Notes under the pieces: model-generated
What the model was told of the DNA's origin: nothing
Seen by the model: the letters and a program-made list of their open reading frames with translations, nothing else
The model's database searches: none
Translations under genes and position numbers: made by a program
Part shown: in pieces, positions 43,370 through 55,245 of the stretch
How the letters are laid out: every line of letters starts with the position of its first letter
Position numbering within the stretch: position 1 is the stretch's first letter
NCBI RefSeq assembly: GCF_027924405.1
Contig: NZ_AP026978.1
Coordinates: 2,046,001 to 2,110,000 of the forward strand
Source of the DNA: Nocardia sputorum
Lineage (GTDB): Bacteria > Actinomycetota > Actinomycetes > Mycobacteriales > Mycobacteriaceae
Length of the DNA stretch: 64,000 bases
Direction of reading: 5' to 3'

Positions 43370-43932
43370 TGGGCGATCCCGCGGAATCCGACAGGCCGGC
43401 GCAGCGCGGCGCCGACCGGCCGCACCCCGCCACCGATCCCGGCCGGGGCAGGCGCATCGGAGTAGACGTCGGCAGTGTCCGGATCGGGGTCGCCGCGAGC
43501 GACCCCGATGGCGTTCTCGCCACCCCGGTGGAAACCGTGCCGCGTGCGAAACAGTCGCGACGCTCGGCTCCCGCACCCGATATCGAAAGAATTGCCGAAA
43601 TTGTGCGGGAGTACGAGGCAGTCGAGGTAATCGTCGGATTGCCGCGAACATTACGCGGGGAGAAGGGCACTGCGGCTACGCTGGCCAGCGCATTCGCTGA
43701 GCGATTGCGGGCTGCCGTCGCGCCGGTACCGGTCCGGCTTTCCGACGAACGTTTGACTACGGTGTCAGCTGCACGTGCATTGCGGGACAGTGGAGTTCGC
43801 GCGCGTGGCCAGCGGCAGGTGATCGATCAGGCGGCGGCCGTGTCGATCCTGCAAGGATGGTTGGACGAACGGAGTGCGGTGTTGAGGTCGGTGGAAGCGG
43901 GACGTCCTGCGTCGTCCGGGGACGATGCATGA
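43366..43932 (+). CDS. ruvX: Holliday junction resolvase-like protein RuvX/YqgF
   Basis: About 188 residues. An RNase H-like core with [16 protein letters not shown] (first catalytic Asp), [22 protein letters not shown] and the final Asp in [11 protein letters not shown]. In E. coli YqgF is essential and linked to 16S rRNA 5' maturation. The N-terminal 28 residues are an unconserved Pro/Asp/Arg-rich leader. GTG 43366 overlaps the alaS stop; ATG 43369 directly after is an alternative. It overlaps mltG by 4 nt. Confidence 0.92.
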   Translation: MMGDPAESDRPAQRGADRPHPATDPGRGRRIGVDVGSVRIGVAASDPDGVLATPVETVPRAKQSRRSAPAPDIERIAEIVREYEAVEVIVGLPRTLRGEKGTAATLASAFAERLRAAVAPVPVRLSDERLTTVSAARALRDSGVRARGQRQVIDQAAAVSILQGWLDERSAVLRSVEAGRPASSGDDA

Positions 43933-45440
43933 CGGATCGGTGGGCGCGGGCCGAGGAACTGTTCCGACAGCGCGAAGCTGATCGGCGTTATCGGAGAGAC
44001 GACCGAGCCTGGGGCGAGTACGACGGCGACGAGTACGACCGGTACGACGACTACGACGACGACACGACCGTCATCCCTCGCTACGTCGACGACGAGGAGG
44101 AGGAGCCGCCCGCGCCGCCGCCACCGGCCTCGCGCCGCGGTGGACAGCGCGCGAGGACCACGCAAGCGGAGGCGCCGCGCCGCTCGAAGCGTGAGCAGTC
44201 CAAGCGCGCCCAACCCGAGCGTTCCGGCCGATCGCAGCGCGGCAAGCGATCCCGGGTCGCCTCGCGCAAAGCCGCCGAGCGCAAGAAGCGCCGCCGGAAC
44301 CTATGGTTCGTCGCCGGGGTCTTCGTTCTGCTCTTCACCGGCGCTCTGGTCTTCGCGGGGATGAAACTGATCGGCGGCCTGGCCCCGCCGAAGGACTACG
44401 CGGGGCCGGGCGGGCCGCTAGTGGTGGTCCAGGTGCACCCGGGCGACACCTCGCAGCAGATCGCCTCGACGATGGTCGACCGCGGGGTCGTCGCGAGCAC
44501 GGGCGCCTTCTTCCAGGCGGCCGTGCGCAACTCGAACATGAGCACGGTGCAGCCGGGCTTCTACGCGATCCCCAGCCAGAGCCCCGCCGCCGAGGCGGTG
44601 TCGGCGCTGGTGAGTAAATCGTCGCGGGTCGGCAACCTGGTCGTCTCCGAGGGACGGCTACTGCACGACCAACACGACATGAGCACCGGCGGGCGCTATG
44701 ACGGCATCTACCGCAAGATCGCGGAGGCCAGTTGCATCGGCACCGGCGCCAACCAGAAGTGCGTGACCTACGAACAGCTCGATGCCGCGGGCGCGAGCCT
44801 GGACCTGGCCGCGCTCGGGGTGCCCGCGTGGGCGACGCAGGGTGTCAAGGACTGTCCTGACCGGACGAGGCAATTGGAAGGCCTTATCGCGGCGGGGACT
44901 TGGGATTTCGATCCGAGCGGTACGCCGGAGCAGATTCTGCGGCAATTGGTGACCGCGAGCGCGCAGAGCTATGAGTCCACCGGACTGCTGCAATCCGGCG
45001 CCGACACGAAACTGACGCCGTATCAAACGCTCATCGCCGCCTCGCTGGTGGAACGCGAGGCGAAACCTCAGGACATGGGCAAGGTGGCGCGGGTGATCGT
45101 GAACCGGCTGCGGGCCGATCAGATGCTGCAGTTCGACTCGACGGTGAACTACACCCTGGATCGCACCGAGGTGGCGACCACCGACGCCGACCGCGCCCAG
45201 GAGACCGCCTGGAACACCTACGCGATGCGCGGCCTGCCCAAGACCCCGATCGCCGCGCCGTCGCTGAACGCGTTGCGTGCCATGGAGAACCCGGAGGCGG
45301 GGCCGTGGCTGTACTTCGTCACGGTCGACAAGCAGGGGACCACTCTGTTCACCGACGACTATCAGGAGCATCTGCGCCTGATCGCGCGGGCGCAGCGCAG
45401 CGGCATCCTCGACAGTTCCAAGGACAGCGGTGGCCGATAG
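43929..45440 (+). CDS. mltG: Endolytic murein transglycosylase MltG
   Basis: About 503 residues. A long cytoplasmic N-terminus is first acidic (Asp/Tyr repeats, 31-60) and then strongly basic (70-123). One helix follows at about 124-146, then the extracytoplasmic YceG domain with catalytic Glu375 in ASLVEREA. It cleaves nascent glycan strands and limits their length. The ATG at 43929 is taken because it overlaps the ruvX stop (ATGA). It overlaps aroE by 11 nt. Confidence 0.93.
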   Translation: MTDRWARAEELFRQREADRRYRRDDRAWGEYDGDEYDRYDDYDDDTTVIPRYVDDEEEEPPAPPPPASRRGGQRARTTQAEAPRRSKREQSKRAQPERSGRSQRGKRSRVASRKAAERKKRRRNLWFVAGVFVLLFTGALVFAGMKLIGGLAPPKDYAGPGGPLVVVQVHPGDTSQQIASTMVDRGVVASTGAFFQAAVRNSNMSTVQPGFYAIPSQSPAAEAVSALVSKSSRVGNLVVSEGRLLHDQHDMSTGGRYDGIYRKIAEASCIGTGANQKCVTYEQLDAAGASLDLAALGVPAWATQGVKDCPDRTRQLEGLIAAGTWDFDPSGTPEQILRQLVTASAQSYESTGLLQSGADTKLTPYQTLIAASLVEREAKPQDMGKVARVIVNRLRADQMLQFDSTVNYTLDRTEVATTDADRAQETAWNTYAMRGLPKTPIAAPSLNALRAMENPEAGPWLYFVTVDKQGTTLFTDDYQEHLRLIARAQRSGILDSSKDSGGR

Positions 45441-46254
45441 TCGCAAAGCGGCGGTGCTCGGCAAGCCGATCGCGCATTCGCGATCGCCGCAATTGCACCT
45501 GGCCGCGTATCGCGCGCTCGGGCTGAATTGGAGCTACGAGCGGATCGAATGCTCGGCCGAGCAACTGCCCGGATTGGTCGACGGGCTCGGACCGGAATGG
45601 GTGGGGCTCTCGGTGACCATGCCCGGCAAGGAAGCGGCACTGGCCTACGCGGACGAGCGCACCGACCGGGCCGTGCTGGTCGGGTCGGCCAACACCCTGG
45701 TTCGCACCGACGCGGGCTGGCTGGCCGACTGCACCGACGTGGACGGTGTGCTCGGCGCGCTGCGTGGCGGTGGTGTCACCGACGTGACCGAGGGCGTGGT
45801 GCTCGGTGCGGGCGGCACCGCGCGGCCCGCGCTGCTGGCGTTGTCGGAGCTGGGCGCGAAGTCGGTGACCGTGGTCGCGCGCGACGCCGGACGTGCGCGC
45901 GGCGCACTGGAACTGGCCGAGCGGCTGGGGATGGTCGCTTCGCTGGCCGGGTTCGATGCCGGGACGCTGCGCGCGATCTGTGCCGCGGCGGGCGCCGTGG
46001 TGAGCACGATCCCCGCGCCCGCGGCCGCCGTCGTCGCGCCCGCGGTGGCCGAGGCCCCGGTGGTGCTCGACGCGATCTATAACCCTTGGCCGACCCCGCT
46101 GGCCGAGGCGGTGGCGCGGGCCGGGCACACGGTGGTGAGTGGTCTGCAGATGCTGCTGAACCAGGCATACGGGCAGGTCGAGCTGTTCACCGGGCAGCGG
46201 GCACCGCGTGCGGAGATGGCGGCCGCGCTGGCCGAGAGGCAAGCCGGAAACTGA
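45430..46254 (+). CDS. aroE: Shikimate dehydrogenase
   Basis: About 274 residues. The N-terminal substrate-binding domain has VLGKPIAHSRSPQLH (shikimate-binding serines) and TMPGKEAAL (catalytic Lys). The cofactor domain has VVLGAGGTARPALLAL, the NADP-binding loop, and a C-terminal GLQMLLNQAYGQVELFTG. It reduces 3-dehydroshikimate to shikimate. It lies away from the aroC-aroK-aroB group, behind mltG, as in mycobacteria. The GTG start is inside the mltG 3' end. Confidence 0.93.
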   Translation: MADSRKAAVLGKPIAHSRSPQLHLAAYRALGLNWSYERIECSAEQLPGLVDGLGPEWVGLSVTMPGKEAALAYADERTDRAVLVGSANTLVRTDAGWLADCTDVDGVLGALRGGGVTDVTEGVVLGAGGTARPALLALSELGAKSVTVVARDAGRARGALELAERLGMVASLAGFDAGTLRAICAAAGAVVSTIPAPAAAVVAPAVAEAPVVLDAIYNPWPTPLAEAVARAGHTVVSGLQMLLNQAYGQVELFTGQRAPRAEMAAALAERQAGN

Positions 46255-46284
46255 TCCCGGTGCGGGCCCGCGGCGGCCGCGCTC

Positions 46285-46313
46285 TTTCACTGCCGAGGCC
46301 GCCGTATTAGGCT
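46285..46313 (+). promoter_or_regulatory. Candidate promoter of the small secreted protein gene
   Basis: TTTCAC (46285-46290) and TAGGCT (46308-46313) are 17 nt apart, upstream of the 84-residue secreted-protein gene. The -35 match is weak; the -10 fits the actinobacterial TANNNT pattern. Confidence 0.35.
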
Positions 46314-46348
46314 GTCGTGCAGGGTATTTCAGTGGGAGGGGAAACATC

Positions 46349-46603
46349 GTGTTCATTCGAATCGGGGTCGCCGCCGCGATGGCCATCGCCGCGTCTGCGT
46401 TCGTGCTCGGCGGACAGCCGGTGGCCAAGGCGGACGGTTGCGCATCGAAGCAGCCGACCTGGGGGTTCCAATGTGTCGCTTCGGCGTCGAACGTCTCGTA
46501 CGCAAGCTGCAAAAAGGACGCGCCGCTCTGGAGCGATCGGGCACAGTGCGTCCAGCGAACCGACGGTAGCGGTAGGTACGACCTCTGGGTGCCGTCCAAC
46601 TGA
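46349..46603 (+). CDS. Small secreted four-cysteine protein
   Basis: About 84 residues. A signal peptide (IRIGVAAAMAIAASAFVLGG, cleavage near AKA-DG) leads to a mature part of about 55 residues with four cysteines (DGCAS, FQCVA, ASCKK, AQCVQ), which could form two disulfides. GTG 46349 has GGGAGGGG 6 nt upstream, supporting a real small gene. No family is recognised. Confidence 0.6.
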   Translation: MFIRIGVAAAMAIAASAFVLGGQPVAKADGCASKQPTWGFQCVASASNVSYASCKKDAPLWSDRAQCVQRTDGSGRYDLWVPSN

Positions 46604-46859
46604 GACGGCCGTGCCGACCCTATGGCAACCTGTCGGTCGGCGGCACGTCTTGACGTCATTCGGCCGGCGGCGGGGGCCCATTCACGTCGGCCGTACAGCG
46701 GCCACTTGTGTGCGCCCGTGAGCCTGCTGAATGGCAACAATACGAATCCCGCGCAGACGCCTATAGGGCCCAGCTGAACCGCACCCTGTCTTTCGAGCGA
46801 AGCGGGACGAGCGCGCGCCGCGAACACGCAGAGCCGTAGGCGCTGCCCGAAAACACAGC

Positions 46860-46872
46860 TATGGTGTTTCGC
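46860..46872 (+). promoter_or_regulatory. Leaderless-type -10 box TATGGT
   Basis: TATGGT (46860-46865) ends 7 nt before ATG 46873. Because this box covers the upstream in-frame ATG at 46861, it argues that 46873 is the true start of the small transporter gene. Confidence 0.5.
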
Positions 46873-47352
46873 ATGAATGCTTGGTTGTTGCGGGCCGTCG
46901 TGCTCGGTGCGCTGGTGGTGGCGTTGCGCGCCGGGCTCGGGTTCGCGATGGTGTATTGGCCGACGCACGGGGCGCTGATGCGCATCCTGTGCCTGGTCGT
47001 GCTGGTCGCGGCCATCGTGTCCTGGGGTGTGCTCGACGGTCGCCGCGACCGTATCGCCAGCGGAGACGCGGAGCGAGGCGCCGATCTGACCATGATGTGG
47101 TTGAAGGCCGCCGTCGTGGGCGGGGTGGGCAGCGGTCTGGTGGCCTGGCTCCTGGACTTCGTGCCCGGATTCGACCTCGGTGACAACGGCCTGCTCTTCG
47201 AAGTCACCGCCGGCGCGGCGTTCATCATCCTGCTGATCTTCGTGCCCGCGCTGATCGGCGTCGGCGTCGGCCGGATGCTGGCCGAGCGGCAGAACGGCAA
47301 GGGCCGCTCCACCCCGCCGTCGACGTTCTCCGCCGCGGGAAGCGCGATCTGA
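46873..47352 (+). CDS. B-4DMT-type small four-helix membrane protein
   Basis: About 159 residues with four hydrophobic helices (AWLLRAVVLGALVVALRAG; LCLVVLVAAIVSWGVL; LKAAVVGGVGSGLVAWLL; FIILLIFVPALIGVGVG). It resembles the four-helix B-4DMT transporter-like proteins of Corynebacteriales (Rv2536-like). The substrate is unknown. ATG 46873 is preferred on promoter evidence; ATG 46861 is in frame upstream. It is convergent with aroB across a hairpin. Confidence 0.7.
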   Translation: MNAWLLRAVVLGALVVALRAGLGFAMVYWPTHGALMRILCLVVLVAAIVSWGVLDGRRDRIASGDAERGADLTMMWLKAAVVGGVGSGLVAWLLDFVPGFDLGDNGLLFEVTAGAAFIILLIFVPALIGVGVGRMLAERQNGKGRSTPPSTFSAAGSAI

Positions 47353-47363
47353 TTCGACGCACG

Positions 47364-47393
47364 AACGGCGCGCCCGATAAGGGGCGCGCCGTT
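47364..47393. terminator. 12-bp hairpin between convergent genes
   Basis: Arms AACGGCGCGCCC (47364-47375) and its complement (47382-47393) around the loop GATAAG. It lies between the small transporter gene and aroB and probably serves both. Confidence 0.75.
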
Positions 47394-47416
47394 GTCGTAT
47401 CCGGTGGCCGTGCGGG

Positions 47417-49403
<1,987 letters not shown>

Positions 49404-49407
<4 letters not shown>

Positions 49408-50612
49408 TGCGACCGACTGTCCGCGGACACGTGGGGGCGAGTGCTGATGCGCTTGATGTAGCTGGTGATGTTCTCGGCCGTCTCGGTGAGCGAGTCGCCG
49501 CCGAACTTCTCCAGCGCGGCCTGTGCGACGACCAGCGCCACCATGGATTCGGCGACCACGCCGGCGGCGGGCACGGCGCACACGTCCGAACGCTGGTGGA
49601 TGGCGACGGCCTCATCGCCCGTGGTCATGTCCACGGTGGACAGCGCACGCGGAACCGTGGAGATCGGCTTCATGGCGGCGCGCACGCGCAGCGCCTCGCC
49701 GTTGGTCATGCCGCCCTCCAAGCCGCCCGCGCGATTGGTGGAGCGCAGTACGCCGTCGGGGCCGGGCCGCATCTCGTCGTGCGCCTGGCTGCCGCGGCGG
49801 CGCGCGGTCTCGAACCCGTCGCCGACCTCGACGCCCTTGATGGCCTGGATGCCCATGAGCGCGGCCGCGAGCCGGGCGTCGAGCCGGTTCTCGCCGCTGG
49901 TGAACGACCCGAGGCCGACCGGAAGTCCCTCCACGACCACCTCGACCACGCCGCCGAGGGTGTCACCGTCCTTCTTGGCCGCCTCGATCTCGGCGATCAT
50001 CGCGGCTTCGGCGTCCTTGTCGAACGCCCGCACCGGACTGGCGTCCACCGCGGCGAGATCGGCGGCGGTCGGCACGACGCCGGAGGTGTTCTGCGCCGCG
50101 CCGATGGACACGACGTGCGACACGACCTCCGCGCCGAACGCCTGGCGCAGGAAGTTGCGCGCGACGGTGCCCGCCGCGACGCGCGCGGCCGTCTCCCTGG
50201 CGCTGGCGCGCTCGAGCACGTTGCGGGCGTCGTCGAAGTTGTACTTGAGCATGCCGGAGTAGTCGGCGTGCCCGGGCCGGGGCCGGGTCAGCGGTGCGTT
50301 GCGGGCCAGGTCGGCGAGTTCGGCCGGATCGACCGGGTCGGCGGACATCACCGTCGTCCACTTCGGCCACTCGGAGTTGGCCACCTCGATCGCCACCGGG
50401 CCGCCCATCGTGCGGCCGTGCCGCACACCGCCGACGAGGGTGACCTTGTCGGCCTCGAACTTCATCCGCGCGCCGCGGCCGTAGCCGAGCCTGCGGCGGG
50501 CCAGCTGCGTGGAGATCTCGTCGGACGTCACCTCGACGCCCGCCACCATCCCCTCGAGGATGGCGACGAGAGCGGGACCATGGGATTCTCCGGCAGTTAT
50601 CCAACGCAGCAC
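49404..50612 (-). CDS. aroC: Chorismate synthase
   Basis: About 402 residues. Family signatures [41 protein letters not shown] and [13 protein letters not shown] near FMN-binding sites. It makes chorismate from EPSP with reduced FMN. GTG 50612 is preferred to ATG 50621: GGGAAG is 9 nt from the GTG but directly touches the ATG, and the resulting start ([11 protein letters not shown]) fits the length of the mycobacterial enzyme. It heads the aroC-aroK-aroB operon. Confidence 0.95.
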
Positions 50613-50710
50613 GTCGTTCATCTTCCCATGTCGACGCCGCCGCTCCGGAATGTGGCCCGCCGTGACGACGCGCACGGTCGGGGAGGGCCGGCTACCGCGG
50701 GCCGCGGTGC

Positions 50711-51592
50711 TCACCGGGCGATGACGATGGGCCGATCCACCGAGCGCAACAGCGTGTCACTCACCGAGCCGAACAGCAGCCGCCCCAAGGCCCCCCGGCC
50801 CCGATTGCCCACCACCAGCAACTGTCCGTCGCGCGAGCGTTCGAGCAGTCGCCGCTCCGGACGGTCGCGGACGACCTCACGCCGGATGGTGAGCTCCGGG
50901 TACTGCTCCTGCCAGCCGGCCAGGCTGGTGGCGAGCAACGCTTCCTCGGTCCGGCGCAGCGCGGCCCAGTCGGTACCGATCGCGGCCAGCGGCTCGACCT
51001 CGCCCCAGGTGTGCACGGCCACCAGTTCGACCCCGCGCAGCGACGCCTCGGTCGCCGCCACCTCGATGGCGGCTTGCTCGGCGGAGGACCCGTCCACCCC
51101 GACGATCACCGGGCCCGTATCAGTCGGTTCCCACAACGGCGTGTCGTCGGGTACCACCGCCACCGGGCAGTCGGCGTCCCGGGCGACGGCGGTGCTCACC
51201 GAGCCGAGGAGGACGCGCTGCACGCGGCCGATACCGCGGGTGCCGACCACCAGCATCGCCGCGCTCCGGGACCGCTCGATCAGGGCGCCGGCGATGTGCG
51301 CGGTGCGAATCTCCGTGCCGATGGCGATGTCGCGCACGGTGTGCGCGGCCGCCACCGCGGCGTTCGCGGCGCGCTCGATCGCCTCGTCCGCTTCGCGCAC
51401 CCGCAGCAACGCGGCCGGGCGCGGCGGATCGTCGTCGTCGGACCCGAGTGACGACTCGACGATGAGCGAGATGTGCAGTGGCGCGTCGTGCAGCGCGGCG
51501 GTCTGCGCAGCCCAGCGGACCGCTGTGATCGAGGGATCGGAACCGTCGGTTCCCACGACGATCGGTCTCCGCGACGGATGCCTCGGATTCAC
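50711..51592 (-). CDS. Tandem-domain universal stress protein
   Basis: About 293 residues with two UspA domains. Each begins with an IVVGTDGSD- or [13 protein letters not shown] beta strand. Each ends with an ATP-binding GxxGxG(9)GS segment: [20 protein letters not shown] and [20 protein letters not shown]. Such proteins are linked to dormancy and stress in Corynebacteriales. The GTG start has AGGAG 7 nt upstream. Confidence 0.92.
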   Translation of the reverse strand: MNPRHPSRRPIVVGTDGSDPSITAVRWAAQTAALHDAPLHISLIVESSLGSDDDDPPRPAALLRVREADEAIERAANAAVAAAHTVRDIAIGTEIRTAHIAGALIERSRSAAMLVVGTRGIGRVQRVLLGSVSTAVARDADCPVAVVPDDTPLWEPTDTGPVIVGVDGSSAEQAAIEVAATEASLRGVELVAVHTWGEVEPLAAIGTDWAALRRTEEALLATSLAGWQEQYPELTIRREVVRDRPERRLLERSRDGQLLVVGNRGRGALGRLLFGSVSDTLLRSVDRPIVIAR

Positions 51593-51756
51593 TGGGCGGC
51601 TCCTTCTCGACGCTGCTTCTCCTGTCGTTGCGCATGCGAGGGCGACTCGCCGAAGTGCCGCACTTGGAGCGCTGCAGCCGCGGCCGCTCGGGAAAGTCGT
51701 TACCCGCGATTGATGCTACCGATGAATTGCCATGAATTTGCTGGCTTCACGATCCG

Positions 51757-51784
51757 CTGATCCGGCGCGGAAGCGCCGGATCAG
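51757..51784 (-). terminator. Perfect 12-bp hairpin at the end of the prepilin peptidase gene
   Basis: Arms CTGATCCGGCGC (51757-51768) and its complement (51773-51784) around a GGAA loop. It overlaps the stop codon of the minus-strand A24 peptidase gene. It is a likely terminator for that gene. Confidence 0.75.
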
Positions 51785-52254
51785 GTCGAGTCGAGGGTCG
51801 ACGAGAACAAGGCCAGCAAGGTCGCCAGGCACATCGCTGGGCCATGCGGCACGGTGACCGCGCCGGCGCCGGGGTCGGCGGCGTGGGAGCCGAATCCGCC
51901 ACGGCAGGCCAACGCGCTCAGCGCGACGCACACGGTGAGCGCCGGCGCGCCGAGTGCGGCCCACACCCACGGTCGAGCGCCGCCGAGGGCGGCTGCCCCG
52001 CCGAGCATCGCCGCGAGTTTGACGTCCCCCGCGCCCAGCGCGGCGGGTGCCGCGAGGTGTACCAGCAGATACGGCGCCGACAGCAGTACCGCGCCCAGCA
52101 GTGCGGCAGCGAATTGTCCTGTGTACAGGCCATATCCGAGAACGGTCAGCGCACCCGAACCGGTCAGTTCGTTCGGCAGGCGCCGTTCGCGCAGGTCGAA
52201 CACCGTCAGCGCCACGCACCACACGGCGAGGACGGCGCACGCGAGAGGAGTCAT
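51781..52254 (-). CDS. A24-type prepilin peptidase
   Basis: About 157 residues, mostly transmembrane. The two catalytic aspartates are visible: Asp20 in TVFDLRERRLPNEL and Asp77 in LGAGDVKLAAMLGG (GxGD motif). It is the short form of the family, without the N-terminal methylase region, as in TadV/CpaA. Its natural substrates are type IV/Flp prepilins; no pilin gene is recognised nearby. AGGAG just upstream of ATG 52254 fixes the start. Rv2551c has a similar neighbourhood. Confidence 0.88.
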   Translation of the reverse strand: MTPLACAVLAVWCVALTVFDLRERRLPNELTGSGALTVLGYGLYTGQFAAALLGAVLLSAPYLLVHLAAPAALGAGDVKLAAMLGGAAALGGARPWVWAALGAPALTVCVALSALACRGGFGSHAADPGAGAVTVPHGPAMCLATLLALFSSTLDST

Positions 52255-52465
52255 GTCTCCACTCTCGCCCGGCCCCGGAGCGGAACAGCCGTGCCGGCCC
52301 AGAATGTGCATAATCCGGGCGAATGTGAACAGGGTATGGGTCAGCCCGCCTCCGTCCTATCGAGAATTGCTGAGCGACAATGCTTTTCGTGTCGGTCGTG
52401 GTGCTTCTGCCGCACCGGCGGCATGCCGAGCACGTGTTGCCTGTCGGCAAGCGGTGTGTCGGCGG

Positions 52466-52477
52466 TAGTTTTGACTC
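52466..52477 (+). promoter_or_regulatory. Leaderless-type -10 box TAGTTT of pepQ
   Basis: TAGTTT (52466-52471) ends 6 nt before ATG 52478, and no ribosome binding site is present. This fits a leaderless transcript. Confidence 0.5.
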
Positions 52478-53605
52478 ATGTGTGCTGATCACCAGGGTCA
52501 TGTGCCGGACTACGCGGCGCGGCGTGGCGCGCTGCGCAGCCTGCTGGTGGAGAACGGGGTGGACGCCCTGCTCGTCACCGATCTGGTGAACATCAGATAT
52601 CTGACCGGATTCACCGGTTCCAACGCGGCGTTGCTCGTGCACTCCTGGGACACGCGGGTCGCCGAGGAACGAACCGTGATCGGCACCGACGGCAGGTATC
52701 GGACCCAGGTCGCCGAGCAGGTGCCCGACCTGCGCGCGGAGATCGCGCGCGCCACCGCTCGGCGGATCGTGCAGCTGGCCGGGGAGTGGCAGGTCGGCCG
52801 GGTCGGTTTCGAAAGCCATGTCGTCACCGTCGAACAGCATCGCGGTTTCCTCGAACAGCGCACCGGCCTGGAGTTCGTCGCCTCGCCCGGCCTGGTCGAA
52901 CAGTTGCGCATGGTCAAGGACGCCTACGAGGTGGAGCAGCTGCGCGCGGCCTGCGCGGCGGGCGACGCCGGTCTGGCCGCGCTGCTGGAGCGTGGCGGAC
53001 TGCGTCCCGGTCGCACGGAGCGTCAAGTGGCCAGGGACCTGGAATGGGCCATGTTCGAGCACGGCGCCGAAGCGGTGTCGTTCGAAACCATCGTGGCCAC
53101 CGGCGCGAACTCGGCTGTCCCGCATCATCGCCCGACCGGCGCCGTGCTGGCGGCGGGCGATTTCGTCAAGCTGGACTTCGGCGCGGTGGTCGGCGGCTAC
53201 CACTCCGACATGACCCGCACCTTCGTGCTCGGCGCGCCGACCGACTGGCAGCGCGAGGTGTACGCGCTGGTCGCCGACGCGCAGCGGGCCGGATGCGACG
53301 CGCTGCGGCCTGGGATTCCGGTGGCCGACGTCGATGCCGCGTCGCGGGCGGTGATCGAGGCCGCGGGTCACGGCAAGTTGTTCGTGCACGGCCTCGGCCA
53401 CGGGGTCGGGTTGCGGATCCACGAAGCGCCCGGAATCGCGAAAACCGGAACCGGTACACTTCTGACTGGCGTGGCGGTGACCGTCGAACCAGGTGTGTAC
53501 TTTCCCGGCCGCGGCGGGGTCCGGATCGAGGACACGCTCGTGGTGCGCGAAGGGGGCCCGGAGCTGCTCACCCACACCAGCAAAGACCTGACCGTCGTCG
53601 ACTGA
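52478..53605 (+). CDS. pepQ: M24-family Xaa-Pro peptidase
   Basis: About 375 residues. The N-terminal creatinase-like domain (VDALLVTDLVNIRYLTGFTGSN) is followed by the pita-bread catalytic domain. Metal ligands are in KLDFGAVVGGYHSDMTRTF (two Asp), HGLGHGVGLRIHE (His) and TVEPGVYFPG / IEDTLVV (Glu residues). It would cleave X-Pro peptides. As in mycobacteria (Rv2535c) it precedes efp and nusB. Confidence 0.93.
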   Translation: MCADHQGHVPDYAARRGALRSLLVENGVDALLVTDLVNIRYLTGFTGSNAALLVHSWDTRVAEERTVIGTDGRYRTQVAEQVPDLRAEIARATARRIVQLAGEWQVGRVGFESHVVTVEQHRGFLEQRTGLEFVASPGLVEQLRMVKDAYEVEQLRAACAAGDAGLAALLERGGLRPGRTERQVARDLEWAMFEHGAEAVSFETIVATGANSAVPHHRPTGAVLAAGDFVKLDFGAVVGGYHSDMTRTFVLGAPTDWQREVYALVADAQRAGCDALRPGIPVADVDAASRAVIEAAGHGKLFVHGLGHGVGLRIHEAPGIAKTGTGTLLTGVAVTVEPGVYFPGRGGVRIEDTLVVREGGPELLTHTSKDLTVVD

Positions 53606-53653
53606 CGCCGGTCTGCCCGAGACCAAGCGGTAGAACGAGGAGATCCGAAGACA

Positions 53654-54217
53654 GTGGCGGACACCAGCGACTTCAAGAACGGCCTTGTGCTGAAGATCGA
53701 CGGTCAGCTCCAGCAGATCATCGAGTTCCAGCACGTCAAGCCGGGCAAGGGCCCCGCGTTCGTGCGGACCAAGCTGAAGAACGTCGTGTCCGGCAAGGTG
53801 GTCGACAAGACCTTCAACGCCGGCGTGAAGGTGGAGACCGCCAACGTCGACCGCCGCGACATGACCTACCTCTACCACGACGGCACCGACTACGTCTTCA
53901 TGGACGGCGAGACCTTCGACCAGATCTCCATCGCCGAGGAGACCATCGGCGACGGCGCCCGCTTCCTGCTGGAGAACATGACCGTGCAGGTCGCCACGCA
54001 CGAGGGCGCGCCGCTGTACGTCGAGCTCCCGGTCTCGATCGAGCTCGTGGTCCAGCACACCGACATCGGCCTGCAGGGCGACCGCTCCACCGGCGGTACC
54101 AAGCCCGCCACCCTGGAGACCGGCGCCGAGGTGCAGGTCCCGCTGTTCATCAACACCGGCGACAAGCTGCGCATCGACTCGCGCGACGGCAGCTACCTCG
54201 GCCGGGTCAACGCCTGA
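53654..54217 (+). CDS. efp: Translation elongation factor P
   Basis: About 187 residues, full length. The KOW-like N-terminal domain has the loop [16 protein letters not shown] (the modification-site Lys in GKGPA), followed by two OB domains and the C-terminal [17 protein letters not shown] signature. EF-P relieves ribosome stalling on polyproline, relevant here because several products (the EspC partner, the membrane protein at 34774) are Pro-rich. GTG 53654 follows a GAGGAG. Confidence 0.97.
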   Translation: MADTSDFKNGLVLKIDGQLQQIIEFQHVKPGKGPAFVRTKLKNVVSGKVVDKTFNAGVKVETANVDRRDMTYLYHDGTDYVFMDGETFDQISIAEETIGDGARFLLENMTVQVATHEGAPLYVELPVSIELVVQHTDIGLQGDRSTGGTKPATLETGAEVQVPLFINTGDKLRIDSRDGSYLGRVNA

Positions 54218-54244
54218 TCACCCGGCCGGCAGATCCGGGATGAT

Positions 54245-54760
54245 GTGACCGTGGCTGACCAGCCCGTGGACAAGAAGTCCACGTACAAGAAGCTCGGCGC
54301 GCGGCACAAGGCCCGCCGCCGCGCGGTCGACCTGCTGTTCGAGGCCGAGGCCAGGGACGTCGACGCCGCCGATCTGCTCGACGAGCGCGCCGAACTCGCC
54401 GGTCGTGATCAGTCGGTCGCGCCGGTGCACCCCTACACCCGCACCTTGGTCGGCGGCGTCGCCGACGACCTCGACCGGGTGGACGGCACCATCGAGTCCT
54501 ACCTACAGGACTGGACCTTGGCGCGTCTCCCGGCCGTGGATCGCGCGATCCTGCGCATCGCGGTCTGGGAGCTGTTCCACGCGAGCGACGTCCCGCCGGT
54601 CGTCGCTGTGGACGAAGCGGTGGAACTGGCCAAGGAACTGTCCACCGACGACTCCCCGTCCTTCCTCAACGGCGTACTGGGTCAGGTCGTCCTGGTGGCA
54701 CCGCAGGTGCGTGCCGCGGCGGCTGCGACTCGGGCTCCGCGCCCGGAGCCGGAGTCGTGA
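54245..54760 (+). CDS. nusB: Transcription antitermination factor NusB
   Basis: About 171 residues. The basic N-terminal helix ([23 protein letters not shown]), the RNA-binding surface, and conserved [17 protein letters not shown] and [28 protein letters not shown] segments are present. It binds boxA RNA with S10 in rRNA operons. It lies 27 nt after efp. The C-terminal Ala-rich tail is typical of actinobacteria. The YciI gene overlaps it by 4 nt. Confidence 0.96.
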   Translation: MTVADQPVDKKSTYKKLGARHKARRRAVDLLFEAEARDVDAADLLDERAELAGRDQSVAPVHPYTRTLVGGVADDLDRVDGTIESYLQDWTLARLPAVDRAILRIAVWELFHASDVPPVVAVDEAVELAKELSTDDSPSFLNGVLGQVVLVAPQVRAAAAATRAPRPEPES

Positions 54761-55020
54761 ACAAGTACCTCGTTCTGGCGATGCGCACCCCTCGCTTCGA
54801 CAATGCCGTGATCGAGCCGCATCGGCAGTTCCTGCGGTCGCTGGACGACCGCGGGCAGCTGCAGGAGAGTGGCCGCTTCACCGACGGCACCGGCGGCGCG
54901 TACGTGATCTACGCCGAGAGCCTGGACGCCGCCCGCGAGATCGCGTTCACCGATCCCGTGCACACCACGGGCTCCTCGGAACTCACGATCTACGAGTGGG
55001 AGATCACGGCGCCGAACTGA
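54757..55020 (+). CDS. YciI-family protein
   Basis: About 87 residues, a full-length YCII-related ferredoxin-like domain. The family's invariant His-Asp-type residues are represented by [15 protein letters not shown], followed by [23 protein letters not shown]. The reaction is unknown; homologs have been proposed as small enzymes. The GTG overlaps the nusB stop, so it is translationally coupled to the efp-nusB group. Confidence 0.85.
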   Translation: MNKYLVLAMRTPRFDNAVIEPHRQFLRSLDDRGQLQESGRFTDGTGGAYVIYAESLDAAREIAFTDPVHTTGSSELTIYEWEITAPN

Positions 55021-55245
55021 CTTCGGTTCCACCCCGCGTCTGCGCGGTGTTCCCGCCCGGCCCGGGTGGCCGTGGGCGCGCGGATGGCTCCCGTTGGTGG
55101 GTGTACGGATGACCAGCGGGAGCACGACCGGAACCGGTGGTTCCGCGCGTGAGATCGGACCTCGACGTGCGTCTCGATCCGGCCTCGGCGGCTATCCTCG
55201 TACCTCAACCGCGCTCGAGGTCAAGAGAGGCGCTGTTTTCGCCGC

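Noticed and set aside
39191-43651. A 1486-codon open frame on the minus strand across rarA and alaS
   Set aside because: It is the antisense shadow of two clear genes in a high-GC genome; its translation is His/Arg/Asp-rich low complexity without domains.
51716-54058. A 780-codon minus-strand open frame opposite pepQ and efp
   Set aside because: No recognisable domain, and it runs through two convincing plus-strand genes.
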